A DNA stretch of 64,000 nucleotides from Durusdinium trenchii (lineage: Eukaryota > Sar > Dinophyceae > Suessiales > Symbiodiniaceae), in the NCBI GenBank assembly GCA_963970005.1, contig CAXAMN010000004.1:198989-262988 (forward strand), given 5' to 3'. Of the stretch, positions 31,048 to 44,100 are shown piece after piece. The position numbers and the translations under genes were made by a program. Below the pieces are notes generated by a model that was not told the origin of the DNA, did no database searches, and worked only from the letters and a program-made list of their open reading frames with translations. Every line of letters starts with the position of its first letter. Positions within the stretch are counted from its first letter, which is position 1.

Positions 31048-32744
31048 TCAAAGGTTGGGCGGTGTTGCATTGATAGACCACGCCAGTCCTTTGACAATGG
31101 CGTTATGGGGGTGAATCGCCCAGCAGCGGGCTTTAGAGTGGCAAACGGCGCCATGGTCTTGTTGTAAAAGGTGCATGGCTTGGGCTTCACCGCCGCTGGT
31201 GAACTTAGTCCCCCGGCCCCAGGCTAGGAGATGGATCATGATAGAATGGATGTTTTTTGCCATCTTCCATGTGTTGTGTAGTATGCGGGCTTGTTCGTAG
31301 TTGTCGTGTATTTGCTGGTGAGTAATGCGTGTGGCTTGGGCGAAAAAGCCCGGGTTGGCGTCAAAGTGGAGGGTGCTGGGCAGGAGACGGCCTACTGTCT
31401 CTGGGGTAGTGGAGGTGGCACGAGTGGCAGGCGGTGGTAGTGGGCGAGTGGCCTTGTCGACCAAATGTTGACGCAGTGGTAGGAGAAGGTGTCATAGGTA
31501 TTGGTAGCGTCATTCCACTTCACATGGGTGAGTTGGCGGAAGTCTGCCAAATCATGATGGGTGTAGCCGCTGTCAGCGAGGAGTTTGGCGACGTATGCAT
31601 GTTGTGGTTTGTTCTCGGCTGCCAACTGTGCAGCATGAAAGTCGAGCCACCATTCGATCTGTTCTTGGTGGGAAAGCTGGTGGAAATGTGGTGGAGGTGG
31701 TTTCCAAGGTGGATGGGGGCGTCGTAGTGCTGGAATGTTGGGAAAGTCTGCCTGGGACATGTTTGTGATTTGGTGGTGAGGTGTGGACTGTTGATTGGGC
31801 CGCAGAGTGATGGGTGCATGGGAGCGGCTGCGGGAGCGGCTGTCCGAGGTTGTGGAATGTGAGGTTGAGGGGGAACGGCGACGCCGGTGGCGCGTCGACG
31901 AAGCTTTAGCAGTGGAGGTTGGAGTGGAATGGTGTTGTCCGGTACGCCGGTCGCGTGTGTGGCGACTGCGGTGACGATGACGACGATGGTGGGACGCTCA
32001 GATCGCCAGGAGCTGGTGGCGCAGGTGCCACCGTGGAAGGTGTTGGATCAGAAGGAGCAGTAGTGGTTGAGGCTGATGCTTGATGTGAGGGTGGTGAAGG
32101 GTGAGCTACTGGTGGGAAAAGGGAGTAAGGTTGCCAAACGCCTTGAGATTGGTCCCAGTGAATGGGAGTCGGCTGTGCCAGTGGTTGTGGTGCGTGCGGA
32201 GCGTGTGGAGCGGATGGCGCCGGTGATGAAGGTTGCAAAGAAGGTGGATGGTGTAGAGGTTGTGCTGGTATGGTCTCAAGTGCCTGCATCTGAGGTGGTG
32301 CTGGGTAGGCGTGTGTGTGAGTCACGAAGAATCCGGTGGAGGATGTGTTGGCATGTGATGTGGCCACGTAGGAGCCGGCGGTTGCGGTGAAGTGGCCTGA
32401 AACTGAGGCAAGATCGTTTGTGGTTGCTGATGAGGCAGAACGGTAGGGAGAGGTGCTGTTGGTGGAGGATGGTGCCATGGTGGTGGCTGAGTGCTGACAG
32501 TAGGTATTGTGGGTGCGATACAAGGTGATGGCCATTGTGGATACGGCCAGGGATACTGCATGTGGAGAACAATGGAGAGGCCAATCTGAAAGGCTGCAGA
32601 AAATGGCGCCGGCGCAGCACAGCAGCGGAAGTAAGAAATTGGAAATACTAGTGACATCTGGAGCCTGAGTGCATGTGCAGTGAAGTAAAGTAAGGTGAAG
32701 TCTTGGCGTGCAATGCAATCCCTGAGATCTGCGGTGCGGAGCAT
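31048..32744 (-). pseudogene. Pro/Ser/Thr-rich and RS-rich protein gene, frame-broken
   Basis: Four open segments chain on the minus strand. 32744-32322 begins at a true ATG and is Pro/Gln/Trp-rich (YPWPYPQWPSP). The next, ending near 31980, is Pro/Ser/Ala/His-rich (HWDQSQGVWQPY). The third, to about 31450, starts with an Arg/Ser-rich stretch (HRRRRSPSTSHS, SDSRSRSRSHAP) and then has a folded-looking part (HQEQIEWWLDFHAAQLAAEN). The last, to 31048, has ARILHNTWKMAKNIHSIMIH and ends AIVKGLAWSINATPPNL. Changes of frame at about 32330, 31980 and 31450 could be frameshifts or small introns. A basic/RS segment next to low-complexity sequence would suit an RNA-binding or gag-like protein. No family was recognised. 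Confidence 0.4.
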
Positions 32745-33440
32745 GCGAAAGCTGATCGTTAGCTAAACGGCTGCGGGTGAAAAACTAAAAGTTGAAGGAT
32801 GTAACAATGCACAAATCGATCTCATGACCTGGCAACACGGATGGAATTCAGAATCGTTGGTGGGAAATCCGTCGCTTATAGCCCGGCGGCTCGAAAGTCA
32901 GTTAATTCAGGGATAAAGTTGAACAAACGGAAAAGCAGTTATAAAAATGGAATCGGTGATTTCCGGTATGATTTCAGCGCCTCCTTTCGGAGGGTCACAC
33001 CCAGTACCCAAATGGGAAGACTGAGCGGTCTACACTTCGAACTTGGTTTTCAGTTAGACTCAATTGCTACGTTGGGAAGGAGGGCGGTGGAACAGTAAGG
33101 CGAAAAGTCCAAGAAATTGTAGGTGTTTGAACATCGATTGTTTCCCTTGACTGCGGTGGCGGAACGGTGCAACTGCACATCTGCGGTGACAAAATGGGTT
33201 TAGGGGAGGAAGCATGAACTACCGTGAAACAAACCGATCAAATTGGACAGCGTGGTCAACAGTTGTTCAGCAGGTACGTCACTGGACGTCTCCAGTGATA
33301 TCAGTACCGCCACAGAAACCTCTTCGTTGGACCGTCACTTCTGTGGGGTAGACAGTCCCCCTGCATCGGTGGAAAAAGTGGAACATGCCTCTGTTACAGT
33401 GGAAAGGTGAGAACGTGGAAAACCCTTAGAACCAGGGTGT

Positions 33441-33461
33441 GACACACACACACACACACAC
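33441..33461 (+). repeat. (AC)n microsatellite
   Basis: About ten AC units directly before the local duplication at 33469. Confidence 0.9.
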
Positions 33462-33468
33462 TAGTCGT

Positions 33469-33705
33469 GCTGGATACTGCTTGGCCTTGGGCGGGTGAAG
33501 CCTACGGGCTTTGCCGTTTGTGCGCATACTTTTGTGCGCGTAAACTTATACGCGCAAGATCATACGGCCTTATCGTTCTGCAGATCGTTGCTCAAGCATG
33601 CTACAAAGTCAATAGTGGCGCTGGATACTGCTTGGCCTTGGGCCAATGACACTTACGGGCTTTGCTGTTTGCGCTGTGCATAAACTTATACGCGCAAGAT
33701 CATAC
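33469..33705 (+). repeat. Local direct duplication, two units 150 bp apart
   Basis: GCTGGATACTGCTTGGCCTT (33469) and the downstream AAACTTATACGCGCAAGATC recur at 33619-33705 with small differences. A looser GAGCTGGCTGCGCGCGC-type repetition follows to about 33955. No gene was recognised. Confidence 0.7.
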
Positions 33706-33959
33706 GTTGTTATTCCCACTTATTCCCCAAATAGGGATAGCTGTGGGGCTCTTGCTGCAAAAAAGAATGAGCTGGCTGCGCGCGCTTTCGGAAGGGTGTC
33801 GGTGCTGTGGTGAGCTGGCTGAGCGCGCGTTTAAGACGGGCGGCGGCGCTGGTCGGGCGCTGGGGCGGCTGCCGGTGTTGTCAGCTTATGAGTGCACCGG
33901 TGCTGGTGTCAGCTGATTGTGCGCGCTGTGGAGGTGCCGTAAGCTGGCTGCGCAAGCTG

Positions 33960-36900
33960 CGTACATTCTTGTTCCAGCCAGTCGCATGTCAACAGGTCGT
34001 GGGATTCGGCCTAGCTATCTGGGTCTATGCTGGTGTTATTGAGTCTTCAGCGTCTCAATCAAAGCCTTTGATTGATGCGCAAGTAGGTCGACGATGCGGC
34101 TCGAAAGCATGCAGCGGTTCTTGTTTGATGGCTCAACAGCTTATTTTGTCATACAGTGCGGACCAGTTTTGGCCAATTTTTGCAGAAAACCGTGGCTCGC
34201 ATCATACTAAACCCGATCTTCTTTGCCAGAACGAGCTGGCAGGCAGGCTCCCAAGACGGTGACAAAAAGATCCATCGCATGTTCTGAATCGAAACTACAT
34301 TCTAAGAAAAGGTGATCATGTTCAAACATATTTGATTTGTTTAAACATCGAGACAGACTTTGATCTGGACAATTCCGGTCTTTGATTTTCAGCCCGTGCT
34401 CTTCCAAGCAGAGCCGACGTCACCCACCCCTTGGTCCTTGGCATCGATGGGACAACTGGCGGACTGTGTCGTCTAGTGGAGGCACCGGGACAAGTAGATG
34501 GGATGGTTGAAAGACGCATGGTGTGTTCTTGAAAGACAATTATCTCAATTTCTCATGAATTCTCTCAGAGTGGATGTGAGTTCTTTTGAATCCAACAGAT
34601 GTGACCAAGCAACGGAGCAGCGAACGACTTGTTTCCAAGTGAGGCCATGCTGGGAATAGAGTTTCAGAAGCCCGAGGTGGGATCAGTGCGCAAAATTTTT
34701 GGATCTGTGGTGAGTCAAGCACTTGCTTTTCACAAACAACACTTGCAATGTTGGGGTCCGGGAACATGAGACTTCAGTTTGTGGTTTACATTCCTACGGG
34801 GTACTGTTATGTACTGTTTGGGTGGTATATAACACGTCGGTTCGCGAACCGACTTGCCAAGAACGAACTTGTGACTTGGGGACCGAACTGTTTTGGTGAA
34901 AACGGTGTTTCGGTGTGCCAACGTTTTTCCGCACGGTTCAGGTCACGACGGTGATTCGGTGGTTGTTGCGCTTCATCTTGGTGCTTTTCCTGGCTTGGCC
35001 TCAGCCTTAGATGCTGGTTGCTCTTTGAGACGTGCTTACATGTTGCAGGATGTCACAAGTGGCTGCTTTATGCGAATGTTATTTTTTCCTATGTGATTAC
35101 GTCCCACTTCTTAAAGATTCCTTGCACATGTGCCTCTGGCTAATGTACTACTCGGTTTCCCCCACTTACGCGCCACGCAAGTGCCCTGTGCCCACGCACA
35201 CTGACAGCACGCAGTCTTGACTGCTTGAGGCTTGTTCGCCAGCGCGCAGAACAGGCGATTTTGGTTTTTGATGACTTGGGACATGTTTCTTTTGCTCGAT
35301 GCGATTTTGGGCCACGAAACTCTGGTGAACTCGGCCTTTTCCAGCTTCCGTGGCTTGGTTTCTTGGCTCTGTTTGGCCGAGGAGGAGGAAGAATGCGAAG
35401 AAACCGAGTCCGACGTGGCAGACGCCAGAGCCAGGTCCAATGGACTTAGGCCATCGGTGTCCGCGACCCGAAGAGAAAGCTGCGTGAGACGTGAGACGTG
35501 AGGGGTTGGGCCCTGACGTGAGACGTGTCCAGACGTGAGGTCCAGCGGCGTTGATTTGGACGGGTGATTTCACGTTGCACACGGGGTTTCAGAGGTGATG
35601 AGAAAGAACCGGGTGAGTCAATGAAGTGCCCCGGAACGCGGCGTAGCGGCGTAGAGGGATGGTCGAGAGACCATTCCGACGTGCCACGAGTCATCGATTC
35701 ACCTGGGGTTTCGCTTGCGATCGGCTCGCCCTGGTTTCGCCTCCGTCATTTTCAGCACCTGGACGTGGTCGAAGTTTCATGGACAAACGTGTTGGCCGTT
35801 TTCGGATGTTGAGAGTCTCGGACCGAGCAGAAAGAGGAACTCCGCACCTTCGAAAATGACCAGGGCACCAGTCGCTGCCTGGCACTGCCGACGATCGTGC
35901 AGGTCCCGTGGCTCCACACGCCCGACGACGCGACTGCAGCCGCGTGGGGGGGCCGAGCGCCGTGTGGGTCGTGAGGTGAGGAGGTGTGTTGTTGGAAGGC
36001 TGCCATGGTCCAAGAAGGTGAAAAAAGACCCAATGACATCCACTGGAAGCGGAAGACATCCACTTGAACAAGTCAATGGGGGCGAGAGGGGGACACGCCG
36101 AAGACGTTTCCCCCTCGATTATTTCCCCCCCAAGGCCGTGACACGTGCGCCGGGTGACGGATGGGTGGGGGGGGTACTGGGTGGAAGAGCTGGACATGCA
36201 GCGATTTCTGAGATTTGTGACAGAGGACACCACTGGAACTTGTTCAAGATTTGTCTCTGACATTTTGGTTGTGTTTAGGCCGCCCAGCATGACATCAAGA
36301 TAGATTAAGATCACTTGTTTGGAGTGAAATAGAGTGGACTTGCCATTAGCTGCATTTCTCCAAACACTTCGAGTTGCAGCACTCTTAGCGACCGGTGTCT
36401 TGTTTGTGTTTTCACGACACGACGGGCGCCGTAAAACGGCACGCCGTGGCGCCATGAGAGGTACAACACTTCAGCTCGGCAAAGAAAGGGCGTCTCCAGC
36501 AACGAGTCTCCCGATCTTGATGCGATCATCGAGAAGGCCATGGCCGGCACCATGGCCCCAAAAGGGGCACCATGGCACCGGTATGCACCGGTGTCCTTTT
36601 CGAGGATCCTGCATTCTTTTAGATTCCCTGATAGCGATAGCTGTAGGGGTTCTTACTTCTCGATTCCTGGGTCTAGGCCGGTGTAATGTATTTTGTTTTT
36701 GATCCTTGCCTGACTCCTAGGATTTGTCAGGAACCTGCCCGATGCAAGAGTCCAGGTGTCCAAGCCCAAGGAAATGTGGCAGCCGCGACGCAGCGGCGAG
36801 CCTCTCCTCCTCAAGAAGCAGGTGGGTGTGGACTCTTCCCGAGTCAGCAGTGGATGGGGCTCAGGTGGCCTGGCCACCCTCCACGACCGGGTTGTTCAAC

Positions 36901-38100
36901 TCACCTGGTCTTCGGCCAACCTGTCCACCTACACTACGAACGAAAGGCCTACACGACGCTAGGTCGTGCGTCGGTCTAATGGGTGAGGGAAAAGCCTCCA
37001 GGTCGGGGTGCGAGTGGATTTCGAGACGTTGCACCTGAGTTCTTAGAGCTCGGCTGGGTGCAGGGCAAGTGTGCTGTCTTCTTAGGCATCGGCAACAGAT
37101 TTTGGGCGGTTTGGATGCACACTTAGGATCAGAGGGATTAGACAGATCGTGAGGCATGAAAAGCAGAGCGGGGTCCGTTCGATCCGGGTGGGGTCCGTTG
37201 GTCACTCCTGGCAGTGCCGCGGCTCGGGGATGTTGGGTCCAGGATGAAGCAGATGGGACCGAACGAGAACGTGTGGCGGCCTCTGCCAGCAAGCCAGCGT
37301 CAGAGCCTGAGACTGTTTTGGAGTGCTGAGCGAAGATTGGAGTACGTGACATGACATTTTGGGTCGGATTTGGGGCACGTCTTGGAGCACGTGTGCTCCC
37401 TGTGCCGATTTCATCAAGCTTTGGACGACCGCTCCTGAACTTCATATCTCAGCAACACGATCTCTTGCCATTTGGAGCTCACGATCTTGACCTTCCGTCT
37501 GTCCACTCATCGAGTAGTGACTTGGACTCTGAGAAAAGAAGTGCTTGGCAGCTCGCAGATCCACGTGGGGCTTGGCTGGTTCCCTGTGGGACTTGCACAA
37601 TTGGCTGTGGCCGTTTGCGCTTCAGCGTGATTCAAGTGTCCCCATGGTGTTGCCCACAACCAGAATGACCTTGCCCCTTACATCACGCGGCTGCCCTTGA
37701 CATGCTGAGCTTGCAAAGACTTTGATGACTGCACTTGAAACCAACATCTGAACAGTGGACATGTCGGGCATGCGTCGTAGCTGCCCAGCTGATAGTTAGT
37801 TAATGGTTACTGTAGTTAACTAGCATGTAACATTGTATGGACTGAGCTTGCATCCTCTGTCCTTCCCTTCCTCTGAACTTGGCGCAGTCCATATGTTCAC
37901 TTGAAGTCGGATTGGAAAAGGAATCGATCCAGATGCGTGACAGAACTGTTCACTTGAAGAACTGCTCAAGTTTCCTTGATCAGTTCCTTGTGTTCTTTTC
38001 CCCAAACACCAAACCAGATCTGTTTTGGTTCCGATATAAAACCATTCACAGCTTGCACCTCTGGCCACGAACGAATACCTTGCGCTCTTAGGCGTGATGC
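33960..38100. other. Unassigned region upstream of eIF3i
   Basis: No gene could be supported. The best candidate is a minus-strand stretch at about 35440-35200 encoding a Ser-rich start and EKAEFTRVSWPKIASSKRN, which could be an exon. Long frames at 35691-36455 (-), 35715-36260 (+) and 36861-37445 (-) lie in GC-rich sequence and overlap each other without family features. Small CGTGAGACGTGAG repeats occur at about 35485-35545. Confidence 0.35.
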
Positions 38101-38110
38101 TCAAAATGGC

Positions 38111-41100
38111 ATGACCTTGCATGGCCACGAACGACCGGTCTGCAGCTCAGATCAGAAAAGCCACCCAAAAGCAGCATGGGCTGGAAAGGGTCGTGTCTTG
38201 GCTGATTCCGCCACGCCCACCATTGATAGGCTGAAACATCTGGTTGCAACCATTGCTTCATGATGTTGCACGAAAAAGACTAGGTGACTAGCTCCTTCCC
38301 ATCCTTTTCACTGGTCCAACACCGAAGGCTGTCGGGTGTCTCGCATTTCGCCCTCGGTCGGAGTCCCTCATGGAGGTCCAGTCGGCCCAGTCGGTCCAGC
38401 CGTGTGTCGGCTGGTGACACCGGCCAGTCTGTTTCGGAGTTTCCTCGGTGTCGGCCGTTTGGTGACACCTGAGAATTCCGAAGGTTGCGGCATATCAGTG
38501 ACCTTGGTGGAAAAAGCATGGCCTTAGGACAATGGCCACTCCTAGGATTTGCTGCACCAGCTGGCGTCCTCTTGTTTGGGTTACTGTAATTGGTAGAGCA
38601 AGACTCCTTGCAAATGCCAACCAGGTGACCTTTATTGGCTTCAATGCTGAGAGCAACTTGCTCTTCTCCTGCGGCAAGGAGCGAGTCTTACGTCACAAGA
38701 TCTTCGAGCACACAGACCACATGTCACGAGTGGGAAAATCGGTCGTGGTACTGCAGGGGAATCGGCGGTGTCAGTGAATTGGCTGATTCTTAAGAAAGCA
38801 AGCTGATACATCTTGCAGCAAGCGAGGTTTGGAGCTTAGCCTCCATGTTTGGCGACTGACCCAGCGGTGTGGGCGACATGAGTTGGGAGATCCTCCCTTC
38901 TAAATCACCAAAATCAGATTGAAATCGAAAGCATTCGAAAGCACTCCCTACGAGAAATCACATTCAGAGAAGACTACAGACTTCCACATGAAGTCTTATA
39001 TAGATCACATCGAACATGTTGAGAAACAGTAATTCAACTCTATTTCCAAGCTCAAGCACCGTTTCCATCCAAAAAAGAGGACCGTGTTTCTGCACCAGTG
39101 GTCAGGACAAGATTGTTTGCGTTTGGAGCTTTCCTGCTGGTGAACTTCTTGGAAGCTACAAGGGGCACAATGGCGCCGTACACCTGGCACGGGCTGACAC
39201 CGTGAAGCCAAACCGATGCGAAGGAAACCGATGCGAACCGGCGATACGACACCACAGCTTTTCGGTGTGTTTGGATCTCTCAAATAGCAATGGCCTCCAA
39301 CCTGATAGCGATGTCCTCCACCCTGATATCAACGTGCCGGCCAGGTCTGGTGCTGTAGTGCCACCTTTGACTCCAGGCTGCGCATGCTGGGGTGATTCAG
39401 GGGCACCAACAAAACTGGGCTACACGAGGTGTCATGCGGCAACACTCCGTCACGGCTGCGCAGAACTGCCAGCTGGCTTCGAGGGCAATACCTTTCATCC
39501 ATTTCATGAAAAAACGCCTTCCGATGAACTCGTGTTGGACCCACCCTTTGGTGGTTCTCTCGTTCTCATCGCCCAACATCCCGCCAGAAGGCATGTTCTC
39601 CTCGCAGGTGGCTCGTGACCTGCGGCGCCGATCGTCTCGTGATCGTGTGGGAAGCACGAACCTCGAGGCGAGATCGGATGGGATGGGCAGGGATGGGAAG
39701 AGGTCCTGTGAGAATCTGGACATGGAGATCCTGGAGTGATGGACACTTTTGGGGTGGTCCTGGTGCTGATGTTAAGACTCCTTACCTGCCTTACCTGTAA
39801 GGTTCATGACCTTATTCGTCACGCAGAGTAAACTTTAGTGTCCTAAAGTTAGGTTTTCGAAGTGACGGAAAGAAGATTATGCAAACCGTGCAGACGGCTC
39901 AGGGAGAGTCGGTTCGGTGCCTTACTGTATTTACAAATGACGTAGTTCAAAACTGGACCAGAGCGCAAGAAACCGGTACTCAAAGGCAGGAATGCATTAT
40001 TATTGTTTACTATATATATATATATATATTACTTGTCTACCAAATAGGGCATCGGGAACTCGATGGGTGAGACTTGAGCGCCCCATTGCGTAAGAAGGAT
40101 GCATTCATTGGTGTCAGTCCTGAAAGTGAAGATCTTTTGCAGTTGATAGTCTTCTCCAAGTCTGTGGAGAAGAGCTGACAGGCCCTATACCACTTCTCTT
40201 GTTTGTATCCCAGCAGGCTCTACGTTTATTTGGTAAGGTATATTATCCAAGTCTCACTGCATCTTTGGCACAATCTTTTTTTTAAAATAGAGTAGACTAC
40301 AGCAGTTGGGACGAAGCTGAGGAGTGAGAGGTCGTTATATGATACGTAAAGGTCCCCCCCCCCCACATCTATATATATACATACATATAATATATCAACA
40401 TACTTCTATGGTATACATATATATATATATATGATAGATATCAACATACACTGCAAACGGAAGGAGCGCCAAGCTTGCTCGCATTTCACCTTGCTGAAGC
40501 GTTGAACGTCGGACGGAGCTCGTCCAAACGGAGGGAGCTCGCCCGGGTGGAGCTGCCGGGCGTCGTGCGCTGTGTGGAGTGGGCTGGCGCAGGCACGGCG
40601 GGGTGTGGAGGTGACGTGGCGTGACAACGAACGCACGGCTGAGGGTGCCAGGGGTATGACTGCGTCACTCGCCATCTGATTTGTTCATCTTCAGTCGGCA
40701 TCCCAGATTTCTGTCGAGAGTTTGCTTTGGTTTGTCCATCTTACGCTTGATTCCAGCCTAGTGTGTTCTTTTTGGTGGAGTCGGTCCCAAGCAGAGGATC
40801 ACCAACGGTGGTGCAGAAGCCGATCGACTGGAACTTTCGGGAAGGAAGTTCTGCTTCCCTGAAGTTTGAGACACGGACAATTCGACCATCTCCACAGTCT
40901 CTGCTTCGGATGCTTCAAAGAATCCTGGCGGGATCCCCATGCTTCGCCAGTTGCTGGTGTGAACGCTTCCGATGTCAGCGAACGCTTCGTGCGTGGGATC
41001 TCAGCCACTGAGTGCTGCCCCGGAGCGAATGAAACATGTACAAAAGAACAGTCTTTCCATTTTCTACCTAATAGCAATGGCCTCCACCCTGATAGCGATG

Positions 41101-44100
41101 GCCACCCTAATAGCAATGTGGAGTGAGTGAAACATGTACAAATCAAGGTCTTTTCGTGGGTTTGATATCGTAACTAACATTGCAAGGCATGAGATTTGTC
41201 ATAGGTGCTTGGAGTGGTATTACTGTGTATAGTAAAGGTAAAAACCGCAAATGTGAAAGACTCCTCACACTGCTAATGTCTCTTCAGGTGATAGACATTC
41301 GCTTCGCTTCGTTCCGATCAACCCCACGGATCGACGATCGACCCCACCGGGGAAGCCACCCAGGACCTGCCACAATCGCTTCGGAGCACATCCACCCGCC
41401 CTGACGGCGCCGGTTTGGGGGGTCGGAACCACACGCAACGCGTCGGGCGGTCACCACACGTCCCTTCTTGGAAGGACAGGTCTGACATAACTCGGAGCTT
41501 GGGAACACAGCCTGATTTGCCACCCAGTCTTGTAGATTTCCTCTTGAAATGTGTTTTTTCTTTCTTGACACGTTGCATGGGTGGAGCCACACATTACCAT
41601 TTGTTGAGAAGTTCAGAAGCGTCCACACTTCTTCTTTTGATCAGATGTCAGTCTCCCCTACACAACTACTCATCTCACAACAGTTCTTTGCAACAAAAAA
41701 ACAGCCACAATCAACGACCGCCACGCACTTGGGTCGTGGTATTTGGACCATTTGGGACGTTGTGGAAAACGACAGGTCTGGCGTTTCGATGGCAAGGCGA
41801 TCCAGGTGGGGCAGAATTCGACCGTTCCTCTCCACTGTGCTTCGCGCGTCGTTCACAGCCAGCGCGTCGTGCCTTTTTTCAGCGGAGGGGTGGTGGTGGA
41901 GTGAAGGGTGCGTGAAGTCGTGCGGCGCAAGCTTTCTTCGCAGAATGCTTCGGGGAAGGCCGTCGGACTGGAAGGATTCCGGAAGGATCCGGTTTACCTT
42001 TCCTTTTGGATGAGACTTCCTGAGTCGTCTGGATGAGACTTCCTGAGTCGTCTNNNNNNNNNNTGGATGAGACTTCCTGAGTCGTCTGGATGAGACTTCC
42101 TGAGTCGTCTGGATGAGACTTCCTGAGTCGTCTGGATGAGACTTCCTGAGTCGTCTGGATGAGACTTCCTGAGTCGTCTGGATGAGACTTCCGGTGTTTG
42201 AGATCCTTTCTTCCAAGGGGTGGCTCATCTCAAAGCCTTGGGGTGTGCATGGGACTTTCAGGACCTAATGTAGACAGTTGATGAACAAAAACCCCTCATA
42301 TGCAGATGTAAAACCATTCTGCGTCGCCGGCCGGACCCGGTGGCAGGAGCTGATTGTGGTGCCCAAGCTGCCCTCGGCCGCCAATCAGGCGTGCGACGTG
42401 TGGATGTGAAGACGGCGTGAGTGAAGACGACTTGCTTGCTCTAGAACCCCATTAGCGACGGCATCCAGCCTACTAGCGATGTTCAAGGCTCCACATGGCT
42501 TCAGCAAAAATGGCACTCATCCCACATGTGTGGAATCATTGGCATCCTTTTTCACCGGCCTCAAGTTTGGTTGAATCTGGTTTAAGTGTTTCATGACGAC
42601 AACGTATTGCAACTTTGTCTCCGCTTACCTGGCCGGAATCTCACTGCCTCATTGTGACGGAATCCATTCTTTAAATGGGGTTGTTTCTTGTTCGGGCTGT
42701 GCGGTGCACGCTCATGGACAGGTCAGATGGGGCAGAGCAAATTACTTCATTGCCAGCGCGCACGACAGCGGTGGCCCTCACATGTCTTGAACAAAGCTTT
42801 GGCCCGGCCCAGTCTCGGGGTGTTTCCAATCTTTTTCCAGAAGAGGCGCTCCATTTCGTGTGCTTTTCTTTTCATGAAGGTTACTTGCGGTGCACGCTCC
42901 TCTGTCGATCTTATTCTGCATGTTATTAAGTATTGCATCCTCATTCTTGGGCACGTGACCAAACGTGCCACAGGACATCACTGTATCACTGCGAAATCAC
43001 AACGAAACCCTAGGCCCTAGGACCCTAGGCGGTGCTTTCTTCCAATTTCCAGCCGCCGTCTCCCAAGGTGAGCTGATCTTTTGGCGCGCCGACACGGGTG
43101 CAGAGGTGAAACGCCTCAAGGCGACGGGAACGGTGAGATACGTGAGACTGACCGGAAAGGCTTAGTACGGCGGGAGGTCGTTGGGGTGAAACACTGAGAA
43201 AAAGGTAAAGAAGGAGATGCATATATATATATATATAGATACATGTTACACTATGTTATCGTTATATATATATATATTGTGTTATAATCTATTACATTAT
43301 ATTATACTATGATTATACCATACTACATAATTAAATTACATCATATCATATTATATTATGTTATATAAAGATGGGTACAGTGTAGATACCATTTTTTTTG
43401 ATGCTTTTGGATGCTTTGGAGTTTCTCGAAGAAACACCATGGACAGGGAGCCTGAGAGGCTCGGTCATTTGGATCCGTCATCGCTGGTTTGGAGGGACGA
43501 CTCGCGACTCGCTCCGTCTCTCTGCCTTTGAAGACTGGCTGGGTTCATGGACCAGTTTTGAAAGCGTTTCGGAAGTGCTTCAGATTTCTCCCAGCAACAA
43601 TCTCAGGTGCTCAGCTCCAAAAAAGGAGAGATCCCAGTGTCAAATGAGCAGCCGCAAACGTCCTGGTTGACAGAGGAAAAGATGGCTGTGTCCCCGCAAT
43701 TTTTCCCGAAAGAACCATGGATTTCCAGGCGCATGACGCTGGCATTTCAAAGTTCGACTTCAATGATGATCGCGAGCTGGTGGCAACTGTCTCACATGTC
43801 CTCTTCTCAGTGACTCAATTGTTTGAAACTGAGCCCTGTGGAGCATTCCGATTCTTGGATGCCACCAAGATAAGCATGGATGGGAGCAGTCAACCACTTG
43901 CATTGAGATCATGATCTGAATGGAATTTCTTTGGCCCTGAGGACATGAGCGTGTGCGTTTGGGATGTTGGCAAAGGCCCCTCACTCAGATGTTAAAAACG
44001 ACATCCGGCGGCGTCATGTTTGTTGCGTAGTGCATAACATATTCTTTGTGCTCTTTTTGGGAGCGCTGAGTTGGCTGCTGGCAGTTGAACAGCTTGTGAA

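Noticed and set aside
35691-36455. 254-codon minus-strand open frame
   Set aside because: It overlaps a long plus-strand frame in GC-rich DNA, has no domain or repeat pattern, and the composition looks like a shadow frame.
36861-37445. 194-codon minus-strand open frame
   Set aside because: Arg/Pro/Ser-rich with no recognisable fold, in a GC-rich stretch where chance frames are long.
41641-42228. 195-codon minus-strand frame with repeated SSRRLRKSHPDD-type units
   Set aside because: The repeats are the translation of the 23-bp tandem array and the frame runs through the N gap.
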